A stretch of DNA of 5,511 bases from Lachnoclostridium phytofermentans (GTDB lineage: Bacteria; Bacillota; Clostridia; Lachnospirales; Lachnospiraceae): NCBI GenBank assembly GCA_003526525.1, contig DPVV01000510.1, positions 1 through 5,511 on the forward strand. Reading direction: 5' to 3'. The notes beneath the pieces were generated by a model. It was not told the DNA's origin, did no database searches, and was given only the letters and a program-made list of their open reading frames with translations. This document shows, piece by piece, positions 1 through 5,511 of the stretch. Every line of letters starts with the position of its first letter. Position 1 is the stretch's first letter. Made by a program: the position numbers and the translations under genes.

Positions 1-808
1 ACAAGATATCTCAGTAAAGATTCCAAAAGGCAATACGCTTGCGATACTTGGTCGCACCGGTAGCGGAAAGACCACAATAGCGAACCTATTACTTCGTTTA
101 TACGACGTAGAAGATGGAATGATAACTTTTGATAGAAATAGCATACGTAAGATTCCGCTTCATGTTTTAAGAGAGCAGATTGCTTATGTTCCTCAAGATA
201 ATTTCTTATTTTCTGATACGATTCAAACCAATATTGCGTTTGGTGTGCGAAAACTACGTGACATAGAAAAAAAGGGAGAGAAGATGAAGTTATTCCCTTC
301 AAAAAAGGAACGAATGGAAGCGTACTTAGAAAGTGATTTCATGAAGACAGAGAGTAAAGCAGATGGTATCTATCAGGATTTAGATATGGTACAAGAGGCT
401 GCTAAGACGGCATGCATTCATGATAATATCATGGATTTCCCAAAACAGTATAAAACGATGGTGGGTGAGCGAGGAGTAACTGTTTCCGGTGGGCAAAAAC
501 AACGAAGCTCCATTGCAAGAGCTTTAATGAAAAATGCCCCTATTTTAATTTTAGATGATGCACTTTCTGCGGTTGATACAAATACAGAAGAGCAAATTCT
601 TCGTAACCTGAAAGAAAATCGTAAGGATAAAACAACGATTATTATCGCACATCGTATCTCGACCATTCAAAATGCGGATAACATTTTAGTGCTTGAGGAA
701 GGGAAGGTTGCCGAATATGGTAACCATGAGGAACTGATGGCAGAACAGGGTATTTATGCGAAACTCTATGAAAAACAGCAGTTAGAAAAACAATTAGAGA
801 AAGAATAA
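1..808 (+). CDS. ABC exporter half-transporter, degenerate-site subunit (5'-truncated by window edge; nucleotide-binding domain only)
   Basis: The reading frame is open from the window edge (first full codon at base 2), giving 268 visible residues. The Met codon at 119 is internal because Walker A lies upstream of it. Visible elements, numbered from the edge, are Walker A GRTGSGKT (17-24), Q-loop VPQD (Gln65), signature VSGGQ (161-165), Walker B ILILDD (181-186), D-loop SAVD (189-192) and the switch His217 in IAHRIS. The residue after the Walker B Asp is Asp186 where an active ATPase has Glu, so this subunit supplies the degenerate ATP site. About 48 mostly charged residues (82-129) separate NIAFG from the helix starting VQEAAK, where about ten are usual. 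The membrane domain should lie upstream, outside the window. In family terms it resembles the BmrC (YheI), TM287 and LmrC side of heterodimeric multidrug exporters. The partner gene follows after 13 bases. The substrate cannot be deduced; drug or peptide efflux is an inference from the family. Confidence 0.93.
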   Translation, partial: QDISVKIPKGNTLAILGRTGSGKTTIANLLLRLYDVEDGMITFDRNSIRKIPLHVLREQIAYVPQDNFLFSDTIQTNIAFGVRKLRDIEKKGEKMKLFPSKKERMEAYLESDFMKTESKADGIYQDLDMVQEAAKTACIHDNIMDFPKQYKTMVGERGVTVSGGQKQRSSIARALMKNAPILILDDALSAVDTNTEEQILRNLKENRKDKTTIIIAHRISTIQNADNILVLEEGKVAEYGNHEELMAEQGIYAKLYEKQQLEKQLEKE

Positions 809-821
809 TGGGGGGTAGAAC

Positions 822-2588
822 ATGAGTCGAAAAGAAATAGAATACGAAAAATCAATTCATGGAAGTGTGTTCCTCCGTTTAATGAAGTATGCAACTCCAT
901 ATTTTCCTATGATGATTCTGGCATTTATCCTGGTGTTAGCTTTAACTGGTCTTGAATTATTGCGTCCTTACTTGGTTGGCCGAGCAGTTGATTTGTTTAC
1001 GATGGATGGAACCTTGGATGAAGTTAAGTATACAGCTGCTCTATATGGTGCTGCTTTAATATTAAGTTTTGTATTTAACTTTTTACAAACATGGATCTTA
1101 CAGCTAACTGGACAAAACATCATCTATAATATTCGTCAGGAGCTCTTTGAGCATATTCAAAAACTTTCGTTACGTTTTTTTGATATCACACCAGTAGGTA
1201 AGATTGTAACCAGAGTGACCAATGACGTAGAAGCACTGCATGAAATGTATGCGAATATTCTAGTCAAACTCTTAAAAAATATAGTAAAAATCATCGGATT
1301 AGCAATCGTTATGCTTTCCATGAATGTACGAATTGCGTTGTTTGGTTTTAGCCTGCTACCATTTATCATCGGTTTAACCTGGATATTTAAAAGAACCTCA
1401 AGATTAACTTATCGTATCACCAGAACGAAGATAACTGCTATCAATACTTATTTATCAGAGCATTTATCTGGTATGAAGTTAATACAGATATTTGCAAGAG
1501 AAAGAGAAAAAAATGCAGAGTTTGGACAAAAGAGCAAAGGTTTATATCGCGCAAATTACCGTGAAATGATGGTATTTGCAATCTTTCGTCCTTTGATGTA
1601 TATGCTATCCATTATAGCTTTAGTAATTATTGTGGCTGTTGGTGGTGATAGTGTATTAAAGGGAGCAGTTACTGTAGGTACCTTATATACATTTATTCAG
1701 TACATCTCTTCGTTTTTTGAGCCAATTCAGGAACTTGCAGAACAGTTTGGAACACTGCAGTCTGCCATGGCTTCTGCGGAGAAGATATTTACCTTATTGG
1801 ATGAACCAATCATTGTAAAGAATCCTGAGAATCCGACTTTGGTGGAAGAAATCAAAGGACGTATCGAGTTTGAGCATGTTTGGTTTGCGTACGAAGGAGA
1901 AAACTGGATTCTTAAGGATGTTAGCTTTGTAATTGAACCTGGGCAAAGTGTAGCCTTTGTTGGGGCGACGGGTGCAGGAAAATCTTCCATATTAAACTTA
2001 ATCGGAAGATATTACGACATTCAACAAGGACGTATTCTTGTAGATGGCATAGATATCAAGGAGTTAAAGACAGAAGATTTGCGTCAGGCTATTGGACAGG
2101 TACAGCAGGATGTTTTTATCTTTACTGGTGATGTTATGAGTAACATTCGTTTGAAGAGCGACACGATAACGGAAGAAGAGGCGATAATAGCGTCAAAATA
2201 TGTGAATGCAGATCACTTTATAGAAAATTTAAGCAACACTTATTATGAGGCGGTTACGGAACGTGGTGCAACATTTTCCGCAGGACAGCGTCAACTTCTA
2301 TCCTTTGCGAGAACGCTAGCTTTCGATCCGTCCATCTTAGTTATGGATGAAGCAACTGCTAACATTGATACGGAAACAGAACAATTAATCCAAGAAGCAT
2401 TAGAAAAACTAATGCAGGGAAGAACAACAATTATGGTTGCCCATCGCTTATCAACCATACAGCATGCGGATAAAATTATCGTAATGCATAAGGGAGAGCT
2501 AAGGGAAATGGGAACTCATCAAGAACTATTAGAGAATAATGGTATTTATAAGAAATTATATGAGTTACAATTAGCAGGAGAGCATTAA
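822..2588 (+). CDS. ABC exporter half-transporter, catalytic-site subunit (membrane domain plus ATPase)
   Basis: This is a complete 588-residue half-transporter, the usual length. The start at 822 is set by a GGGGGG ribosome-binding site (810-815) six bases upstream. Six hydrophobic helices lie near residues 30-50, 72-95, 147-167, 170-190, 252-274 and 282-300, forming a type IV exporter membrane domain. The ATPase domain follows: A-loop Tyr357, Walker A GATGAGKS (381-388), Q-loop Gln429 in VQQD, deviant signature FSAGQ (485-489), Walker B ILVMDE with catalytic Glu510, D-loop ANID (513-516) and switch His541. An intact Glu with a non-canonical signature is the mirror image of the upstream subunit. 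Together they would form one active site (these Walker motifs plus the partner's VSGGQ) and one degenerate site. In family terms it is the BmrD (YheH), TM288 or LmrD-like partner. It probably acts in the cytoplasmic membrane as an ATP-driven exporter. It is co-transcribed with the upstream gene and the operon ends at the terminator 35 bases further on. Substrate unknown. Confidence 0.95.
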   Translation: MSRKEIEYEKSIHGSVFLRLMKYATPYFPMMILAFILVLALTGLELLRPYLVGRAVDLFTMDGTLDEVKYTAALYGAALILSFVFNFLQTWILQLTGQNIIYNIRQELFEHIQKLSLRFFDITPVGKIVTRVTNDVEALHEMYANILVKLLKNIVKIIGLAIVMLSMNVRIALFGFSLLPFIIGLTWIFKRTSRLTYRITRTKITAINTYLSEHLSGMKLIQIFAREREKNAEFGQKSKGLYRANYREMMVFAIFRPLMYMLSIIALVIIVAVGGDSVLKGAVTVGTLYTFIQYISSFFEPIQELAEQFGTLQSAMASAEKIFTLLDEPIIVKNPENPTLVEEIKGRIEFEHVWFAYEGENWILKDVSFVIEPGQSVAFVGATGAGKSSILNLIGRYYDIQQGRILVDGIDIKELKTEDLRQAIGQVQQDVFIFTGDVMSNIRLKSDTITEEEAIIASKYVNADHFIENLSNTYYEAVTERGATFSAGQRQLLSFARTLAFDPSILVMDEATANIDTETEQLIQEALEKLMQGRTTIMVAHRLSTIQHADKIIVMHKGELREMGTHQELLENNGIYKKLYELQLAGEH

Positions 2589-2622
2589 ACAAGTAAGGGT
2601 GGGAAAAGCTCTGCTTGATAGA

Positions 2623-2674
2623 AAAGAAAGAGACTTCTTTAGAGGTTTTACTAGAGAGGTTTCTTTTTTTATTT
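2623..2674 (+). terminator. Strong intrinsic terminator of the ABC exporter operon
   Basis: A 20-base left arm (2623-2642) pairs along its whole length with 2651-2670, allowing a few G-U pairs, around the 8-base loop AGGTTTTA. The distal arm ends in a run of seven T followed by ATTT, so the base of the stem is A-U pairs formed with the U tract. It begins 35 bases after the stop codon of the second exporter gene, which fits termination of that operon. The long run of pairs makes chance unlikely. Confidence 0.88.
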
Positions 2675-2677
2675 ATG

Positions 2678-2711
2678 ACAAGAAAAAGTTCCCCAGCGTA
2701 CATTTTCTTGT
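2678..2711. repeat. Perfect 9-base inverted repeat just after the exporter terminator
   Basis: ACAAGAAAA (2678-2686) is matched by TTTTCTTGT (2703-2711) across a 16-base loop. No T run follows in the + direction. Read on the - strand the right-hand arm is also followed by no clean U tract (AAAT from the upstream ATTT), so it is not a convincing terminator on either strand. A smaller inverted repeat, AGGTA/TACCT (2716-2720 and 2728-2732), follows directly. The role is unknown; both could be minor RNA hairpins or chance in AT-rich DNA. Confidence 0.4.
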
Positions 2712-2781
2712 TAATAGGTACTACAATTACCTCGTACAAATCAAAAACTTCTGATGAATACGCGCTTACTTTGTGGTGAAG

Positions 2782-2934
2782 ATGAACAAAGATAAACTCT
2801 TATATAGAGGTGATTTCTTAAAATCAGAATGGTTATCGTTAATAAAAGATATTCTAAGCCAAGAAGGTATAGAAAAAGGAACTAAAAGTGATAATAGTAT
2901 AAATATTAGTAGAAAAATAAGGGAAAATATATGA
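2782..2934 (+). CDS. Doubtful 50-codon ORF in the intergenic region, not recognised
   Basis: An ATG at 2782 opens a 50-residue frame ending in TGA at 2932-2934. The first 32 or so residues look protein-like, with a possible amphipathic helix around FLKSEWLSLIKDIL. The rest is low-complexity Lys, Ser, Asn and Ile, as random AT-rich DNA would give. There is no proper ribosome-binding site: the nearest purine-rich stretch, GGTGAA, ends one base before the ATG. The frame can be read back to a TGA at 2755-2757 with no better start. It may be a chance ORF, a very small protein or the remains of a longer gene. No function is proposed. Confidence 0.18.
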   Translation: MNKDKLLYRGDFLKSEWLSLIKDILSQEGIEKGTKSDNSINISRKIRENI

Positions 2935-2976
2935 ATTAATTATAAGAATTAAATACAATTAATAAGACTAGAAAAA

Positions 2977-3002
2977 ACATAAGGGAAAACATAAGGGAAA
3001 AC
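2977..3002. repeat. Short tandem repeat, 12-base unit, just over two copies
   Basis: The unit ACATAAGGGAAA occurs at 2977-2988 and again at 2989-3000, with two further bases in register. A related but imperfect copy, AAATAAGGGAAAA, lies about 60 bases upstream, near 2915-2927. The repeat sits about 75 bases before the start of the acetyltransferase gene. It could be slippage in low-complexity DNA; a protein-binding role is possible but not shown. Confidence 0.6.
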
Positions 3003-3075
3003 TACAAGATATCAAGAGGTAAAATCTTATTACCTTCTTTAGATAAAAAGAGAGAGATAACAAAGGAGTGATGTT

Positions 3076-3657
3076 ATGTTACAACATAGGATTTTAAACG
3101 AAGAAGAAATTTGTAAGGTTTATGAAGAGTATTTAAAAAATGACTTTCCACCCGAAGAGCGAAAGCCGTTATCAATGGTACTAAGCTTAAAAAAGCAGGG
3201 GATTTATTGTTGCTATGGATTGTATGATAATGAGGAATTTGTGGCTTATGCTTTTTTTGCAAAACCTGAAACGATGGATTATTTATTGCTTGATTACCTT
3301 GCCGTCTGTAAAAATCATCGTTCCAAACGGTATGGAAGTAGATTTTTGAAATTATTACAAAAGGAATTAAAAGAGTATCAAGGAATTTTATTTGAGGTTG
3401 AGAGTGGTGCCGATGCAAAGACCGAAAAGGAAAAACTGATTTGTGAGCGTAGGATAGCCTTTTACCTGCGAAATGGTCTGATAAAAACTAAAATTAACGC
3501 GAAGCTCTTTGGAGTTAATATGATTTTACTTTATTTAGAAATTCAAGGAACACCAAGTGAAAAGACATTGAGCGAGGCATTAAATCATATTTACGATCTC
3601 GTATTTGGAGAAGAGACACACCGTAGAGAAATATTTTGTAGGATTGTTGAAGAGTAA
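3076..3657 (+). CDS. GNAT-family N-acetyltransferase, substrate unknown
   Basis: This is a 193-residue protein whose start is fixed by AAAGGAG (3062-3068) seven bases before the ATG. An overlapping ATG at 3071 is in another frame and soon stops. The GNAT core is visible: strand 4 LLLDYLAV (70-77), then the acetyl-CoA pyrophosphate loop and helix HRSKRYGSRFLKLL (81-94), a strand ILFEVE (104-109), and ERRIAFYLRNGL (124-135), the usual strand 5 region where the substrate-side helix carries FYxxxGF-like residues. The C-terminal part FGVNMILLYLEI (145-156) also fits clostridial GNAT proteins of this group. The expected Q/R-x-x-G-x-G/A signature reads R-S-K-R-Y-G, with Arg85 in place of the first Gly. 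The likely reaction is acetyl transfer from acetyl-CoA to an amine in the cytoplasm; nothing in the sequence identifies the acceptor. The gene appears to stand alone, with no clear promoter or terminator of its own visible. Confidence 0.85.
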   Translation: MLQHRILNEEEICKVYEEYLKNDFPPEERKPLSMVLSLKKQGIYCCYGLYDNEEFVAYAFFAKPETMDYLLLDYLAVCKNHRSKRYGSRFLKLLQKELKEYQGILFEVESGADAKTEKEKLICERRIAFYLRNGLIKTKINAKLFGVNMILLYLEIQGTPSEKTLSEALNHIYDLVFGEETHRREIFCRIVEE

Positions 3658-3738
3658 AGTAGGTGTTATAAAAGTAACTTTTCTTACCAAAATACTTGGC
3701 GAAACGTGGGAATAAACTTAGTAAAACACTGGAATACC

Positions 3739-3767
3739 TTGTAATTGTAGATTTCTTCCGATATACT
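3739..3767 (+). promoter_or_regulatory. Probable sigma-A type promoter of the CAP lipoprotein gene
   Basis: The -35 element TTGTAA (3739-3744, four of six to TTGACA) and the -10 element TATACT (3762-3767, five of six to TATAAT) are separated by exactly 17 bases. Transcription would start near 3773-3775, leaving a 5' untranslated leader of roughly 115 bases before the ATG at 3888. It is the best -35/-10 pair seen in the 3658-3887 gap. The leader does not match any riboswitch consensus I can recall. Confidence 0.6.
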
Positions 3768-3772
3768 TAGCG

Positions 3773-3799
3773 TATCCTTATTGTCGACAAATTGGGATA
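3773..3799 (+). promoter_or_regulatory. Dyad-symmetric element at the predicted transcription start (operator or 5' stem-loop)
   Basis: A perfect 10-base palindrome, TTGTCGACAA (3781-3790), sits inside outer arms TATCC (3773-3777) and GGATA (3795-3799). As RNA it can fold into a stem of about ten pairs with loop UCGA, one mismatch and one bulged A. It lies six bases after the -10 element, where the transcript should begin. It could be a repressor operator or a protective 5' hairpin on the mRNA; the sequence alone does not decide. Confidence 0.4.
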
Positions 3800-3877
3800 G
3801 TAGAAAGCAATCTATGAAGATGAGAACAGAAACGTTATAAGATGTTTGCACAAACTGGCAGGCGCTTAGTAACGCAT

Positions 3878-3882
3878 GGAGG
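3878..3882 (+). promoter_or_regulatory. Ribosome-binding site that decides the lipoprotein start
   Basis: GGAGG ends five bases before the ATG at 3888. An in-frame ATG at 3876 overlaps this site and has no purine-rich sequence upstream, so it would be poorly initiated. Starting at 3888 gives MSKKLLLIS, a compact n-region that suits a lipoprotein signal. Starting at 3876 would only add MEVS. Confidence 0.8.
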
Positions 3883-3887
3883 TTAGC

Positions 3888-5408
3888 ATGAGTAAAAAAC
3901 TGCTTCTTATTTCTGTATTAGCATTGACATTCTTGACTGCATGCGGTAATACGAAAGAGACTAGTAAGGATATTTCGGATGCCCTACAATCAAAAGATGC
4001 AGAGATAATAAACAATTTGGATGAAACGAATCAACAAGTAACTAATGCACCAGAGAATCAGAACATAAACGAATCTGATAACGATAGACTAACTCAGAAT
4101 CTTCCAGGTGAAAATCAAGCACCATCGATACAAAATCAACAAGATGGTAGCGATGAAAATTTATCCGACGAAGTTACAACATACGATAATTCACGAACAG
4201 ACAACTCTACTAATTCACAGTTAGATAATTCCCAGAACAATAAATCCTCCCAAGGAAACCAAGGGTTTCAATCACCTTCCATAGGTAATGATTCCTCTAA
4301 CAAGGGCAATAACGAGGCTTCTACCGCACCTACCGATGTACCTAAGACCCCTAAGGTAACAGGTACACCGACCAAGGCTCCAGACGTAGCGCCGATCCAT
4401 ACACCGGTACCAACTAGAACTCCTATTATTACACCAACTAGGATTCCAGCACCAACAAAGACACCACAGCCTACTAAGGTACCAACGGTTACAGTAGCAC
4501 CTACAAAAGTACCCGTGGCTACACCAGCCCCAACGAAGGTACCAACTCCAACGAAAGCGCCAGTACCAACGAAGGTTCCTACGGTAACTCCGCCAGCGAA
4601 AGTGAGTAATGCAGATAGCATATCGGTTCGTGGTAAGACTTTATCCATTGGAGATAGTAAAAGTGAAGTAATAAGTGCTTTTGGTTCACCAAATAGAACA
4701 GATGCAACGGAATATAATTATGAATTTATGGTCTACAATGATAATTATAAAAAGTTTATGATGATTGCGATTGCAGACAGTAAAGTTGTTGGATGGTATA
4801 CCGATTCAACAGATTTTTCCTATCAAGGTCTTACCACCTCATCCAAGGTTTCTTCCATTAATTCCGCCTTTGGAAAGAGTTCGTCGCTAAGCGATACGAT
4901 TTCTGTTTCAGATAGTGGAAATAAAATGACCTTCTTTATGGATACCATAGGAGACGGTTCTATTGATGGAATTTCTGTGTTTGATGGCAGTGTCTCCAAA
5001 GGAAGTACAAGCAAAACAGTACTAAAAGCATGGGAAAAAGAGATACTTGACTTAACAAACTCATTCCGTGCCCGCAACGGAGTAAGTGCTTTAAGTTGGT
5101 CAGATGCTGCTGCGACAACAGCAAGATTACACAGTGAAGATATGGCAAAGAATAATTACTTTAATCACACTGGCCTTGATGGTTCCACACCTGGGGATCG
5201 AATGAAAGCACAAGGAATTAGTTATCGAAGCAATGGAGAGAATATTATTGGCGGATATGGTAATGCGCTGTTTTCTTCCAATGGTTGGATGAATTCCAGT
5301 GGACATAGATCCAATATGTTAAATAAAGGGTTTACGTATCTTGGAGTAGGATATGCATTAGGTGGTACCTACGGAAATTATGCAACACAGAATTTTTATT
5401 CTAATTAA
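3888..5408 (+). CDS. Surface lipoprotein with Pro/Thr-rich stalk, CAP-associated N-terminal domain and CAP/SCP domain
   Basis: Counted from the ATG at 3888 this is 506 residues. A signal peptide ends in the lipobox LTAC with Cys19 as the lipidation site, so the protein should be anchored on the outer face of the membrane. Residues 20 to about 145 are rich in Ser, Asn, Gln and Asp and look disordered. Residues about 147-238 form a Pro/Thr stalk of PTKVPT-like repeats. Residues about 244-369 (start ISVRGKTLSIGDSKSEV, with FGSPNR and VGWYTD) fit the CAP-associated N-terminal domain known from Bacillus YlbC-like proteins. Residues about 382-505 are a CAP/SCP domain: LHSEDMA (414-420), FNHTG with His427, GENI with Glu451, WMNSSGHRSN with His473, and GVGY (486-489). 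His427, Glu451 and His473 match conserved cavity residues of CAP proteins. No enzymatic activity is firmly known for bacterial CAP domains of this type; a cell-surface or wall-associated role is inferred. The gene appears monocistronic, with its own promoter and a terminator-like hairpin downstream. Confidence 0.93.
   Translation: MSKKLLLISVLALTFLTACGNTKETSKDISDALQSKDAEIINNLDETNQQVTNAPENQNINESDNDRLTQNLPGENQAPSIQNQQDGSDENLSDEVTTYDNSRTDNSTNSQLDNSQNNKSSQGNQGFQSPSIGNDSSNKGNNEASTAPTDVPKTPKVTGTPTKAPDVAPIHTPVPTRTPIITPTRIPAPTKTPQPTKVPTVTVAPTKVPVATPAPTKVPTPTKAPVPTKVPTVTPPAKVSNADSISVRGKTLSIGDSKSEVISAFGSPNRTDATEYNYEFMVYNDNYKKFMMIAIADSKVVGWYTDSTDFSYQGLTTSSKVSSINSAFGKSSSLSDTISVSDSGNKMTFFMDTIGDGSIDGISVFDGSVSKGSTSKTVLKAWEKEILDLTNSFRARNGVSALSWSDAAATTARLHSEDMAKNNYFNHTGLDGSTPGDRMKAQGISYRSNGENIIGGYGNALFSSNGWMNSSGHRSNMLNKGFTYLGVGYALGGTYGNYATQNFYSN
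4326..4598 (+). repeat. Degenerate Pro/Thr-coding repeats within the lipoprotein gene
   Basis: This stretch encodes about 90 residues dominated by Thr-Pro, Ala-Pro-Thr-Lys and Val-Pro-Thr units. At DNA level, variants of CCAACGAAGGTACC and CCAACAAAGACACC recur, and GGTACC appears several times. The copies are imperfect, so the tract is an old or diverged repeat rather than a simple satellite. It encodes the stalk between the anchored, low-complexity N-terminus and the folded C-terminal domains. Its repetition also creates a long open frame on the opposite strand. Confidence 0.85.
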
Positions 5409-5449
5409 TAAGTATTGAGTTAGTATAGATATCAATAAATTAAATAATG

Positions 5450-5486
5450 AACTATTTGAGTAATTTCTAGAATAGTTAAGTTTTTT
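5450..5486 (+). terminator. Possible weak intrinsic terminator after the CAP lipoprotein gene
   Basis: AACTATT (5450-5456) pairs perfectly with AATAGTT (5471-5477), extendable by one U-G pair and, after a mismatch, by two more pairs. The stem is followed by AAG and then six T (5481-5486). The position, about 40 bases after the stop codon, fits a terminator. The stem is short and nearly all A-U, and three bases separate it from the U tract, so strength is uncertain. Confidence 0.5.
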
Positions 5487-5511
5487 GGAGTGCCACACCT
5501 AGAAAATGTGT

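Larger units (their letters stand above)
2675..3075. other. About 400-base AT-rich intergenic region between the exporter operon and the acetyltransferase gene
   Basis: This gap holds the small inverted repeats at 2678-2732, the doubtful ORF at 2782-2934, the 12-base tandem repeat at 2977-3002 and a weak hairpin at 3014-3039 (GGTAA/TTACC core with flanking AAGA/TCTT pairs and one bulge, no U tract). A scan by eye for -35/-10 pairs with 16-18 base spacing found nothing convincing, although the gene at 3076 must be transcribed from somewhere here unless it depends on read-through. No tRNA, riboswitch consensus or mobile-element end was recognised. Confidence 0.6.

Noticed and set aside
119..808. 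The first exporter gene starting at the ATG at 119
   Set aside because: The frame is open upstream to the window edge and carries the Walker A motif there, so this Met is internal.
2476..2739. An 87-residue open frame on the - strand spanning the end of the second exporter gene and its terminator
   Set aside because: It overlaps a certain gene, runs through the terminator hairpin and has no recognisable protein features.
3757..3764. TCCGATAT, close to the -10 of flagellar-type sigma factors (GCCGATAT)
   Set aside because: No TAAA-like -35 element lies at the required distance of about 15 bases, whereas a sigma-A pair with perfect 17-base spacing explains the same region.
3717..3872. An eight-base direct repeat, CTTAGTAA, at 3717-3724 and 3865-3872
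   Set aside because: One chance repeat of eight bases in about 200 bases of AT-rich DNA is not surprising, and the flanks do not match.
3768..3887. A riboswitch in the leader of the CAP lipoprotein gene
   Set aside because: The leader is long enough for a small one, but none of the c-di-GMP or other conserved riboswitch motifs could be recognised and no terminator or anti-terminator pair is present.
4268..4648. A 126-residue open frame on the - strand with Val-Gly-Thr-Phe repeats
   Set aside because: It is the antisense shadow of the Pro/Thr-coding repeats. Its regular pattern comes entirely from the repeated codons of the + strand gene, and no ribosome-binding site is evident.
5495..5511. 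ACAC/GTGT inverted repeat at the window end, possibly a mobile-element end or operator
   Set aside because: Only four paired bases at the truncated edge, which is at chance level.

Overview
The window is AT-rich, with Gram-positive style ribosome-binding sites (GGAGG or AAAGGAG), a lipobox lipoprotein, a two-gene heterodimeric ABC exporter and U-tract terminators. This points to a Firmicute, most likely a clostridium of the Lachnospiraceae type. That placement is inferred from style and protein families, not from a marker gene. Every gene that can be supported lies on the + strand.

Layout: (1) 1-808 is the 3' part of an ABC exporter half-transporter gene; its membrane domain lies outside the window. 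(2) 822-2588 is a complete second half-transporter gene, 13 bases downstream, with its own strong ribosome-binding site. The two nucleotide-binding domains are complementary in their defects: the first has Asp in place of the catalytic Glu, and the second has a deviant signature motif. This is the pattern of a heterodimeric exporter of the BmrCD/TM287-288/LmrCD kind, with one catalytic and one degenerate ATP site. (3) 2623-2674 is a strong intrinsic terminator that closes this operon. (4) 2675-3075 is about 400 bases of AT-rich DNA holding two small inverted repeats, a doubtful 50-codon ORF and a short 12-base tandem repeat. No convincing promoter is visible there. (5) 3076-3657 encodes a GNAT-fold acetyltransferase of unknown substrate. 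(6) 3658-3887 is a 230-base intergenic region with a good sigma-A type promoter and a dyad-symmetric element exactly where transcription should begin. (7) 3888-5408 encodes a surface lipoprotein: lipobox, a long Ser/Asn/Gln-rich and then Pro/Thr-rich linker, a CAP-associated N-terminal domain and a C-terminal CAP/SCP domain. (8) 5450-5486 is a weaker terminator-like hairpin, followed by 25 bases in which nothing is recognisable.

The genes look like three separate transcription units (exporter operon, acetyltransferase, surface CAP lipoprotein) rather than one system. Nothing in the window clearly forms an undescribed defence, mobile or RNA system. The points most worth a second look are the dyad at the start of the CAP transcript, the long tethered architecture of the CAP lipoprotein, the charged insertion in the first exporter ATPase domain, and the substituted acetyl-CoA-loop glycine in the acetyltransferase.
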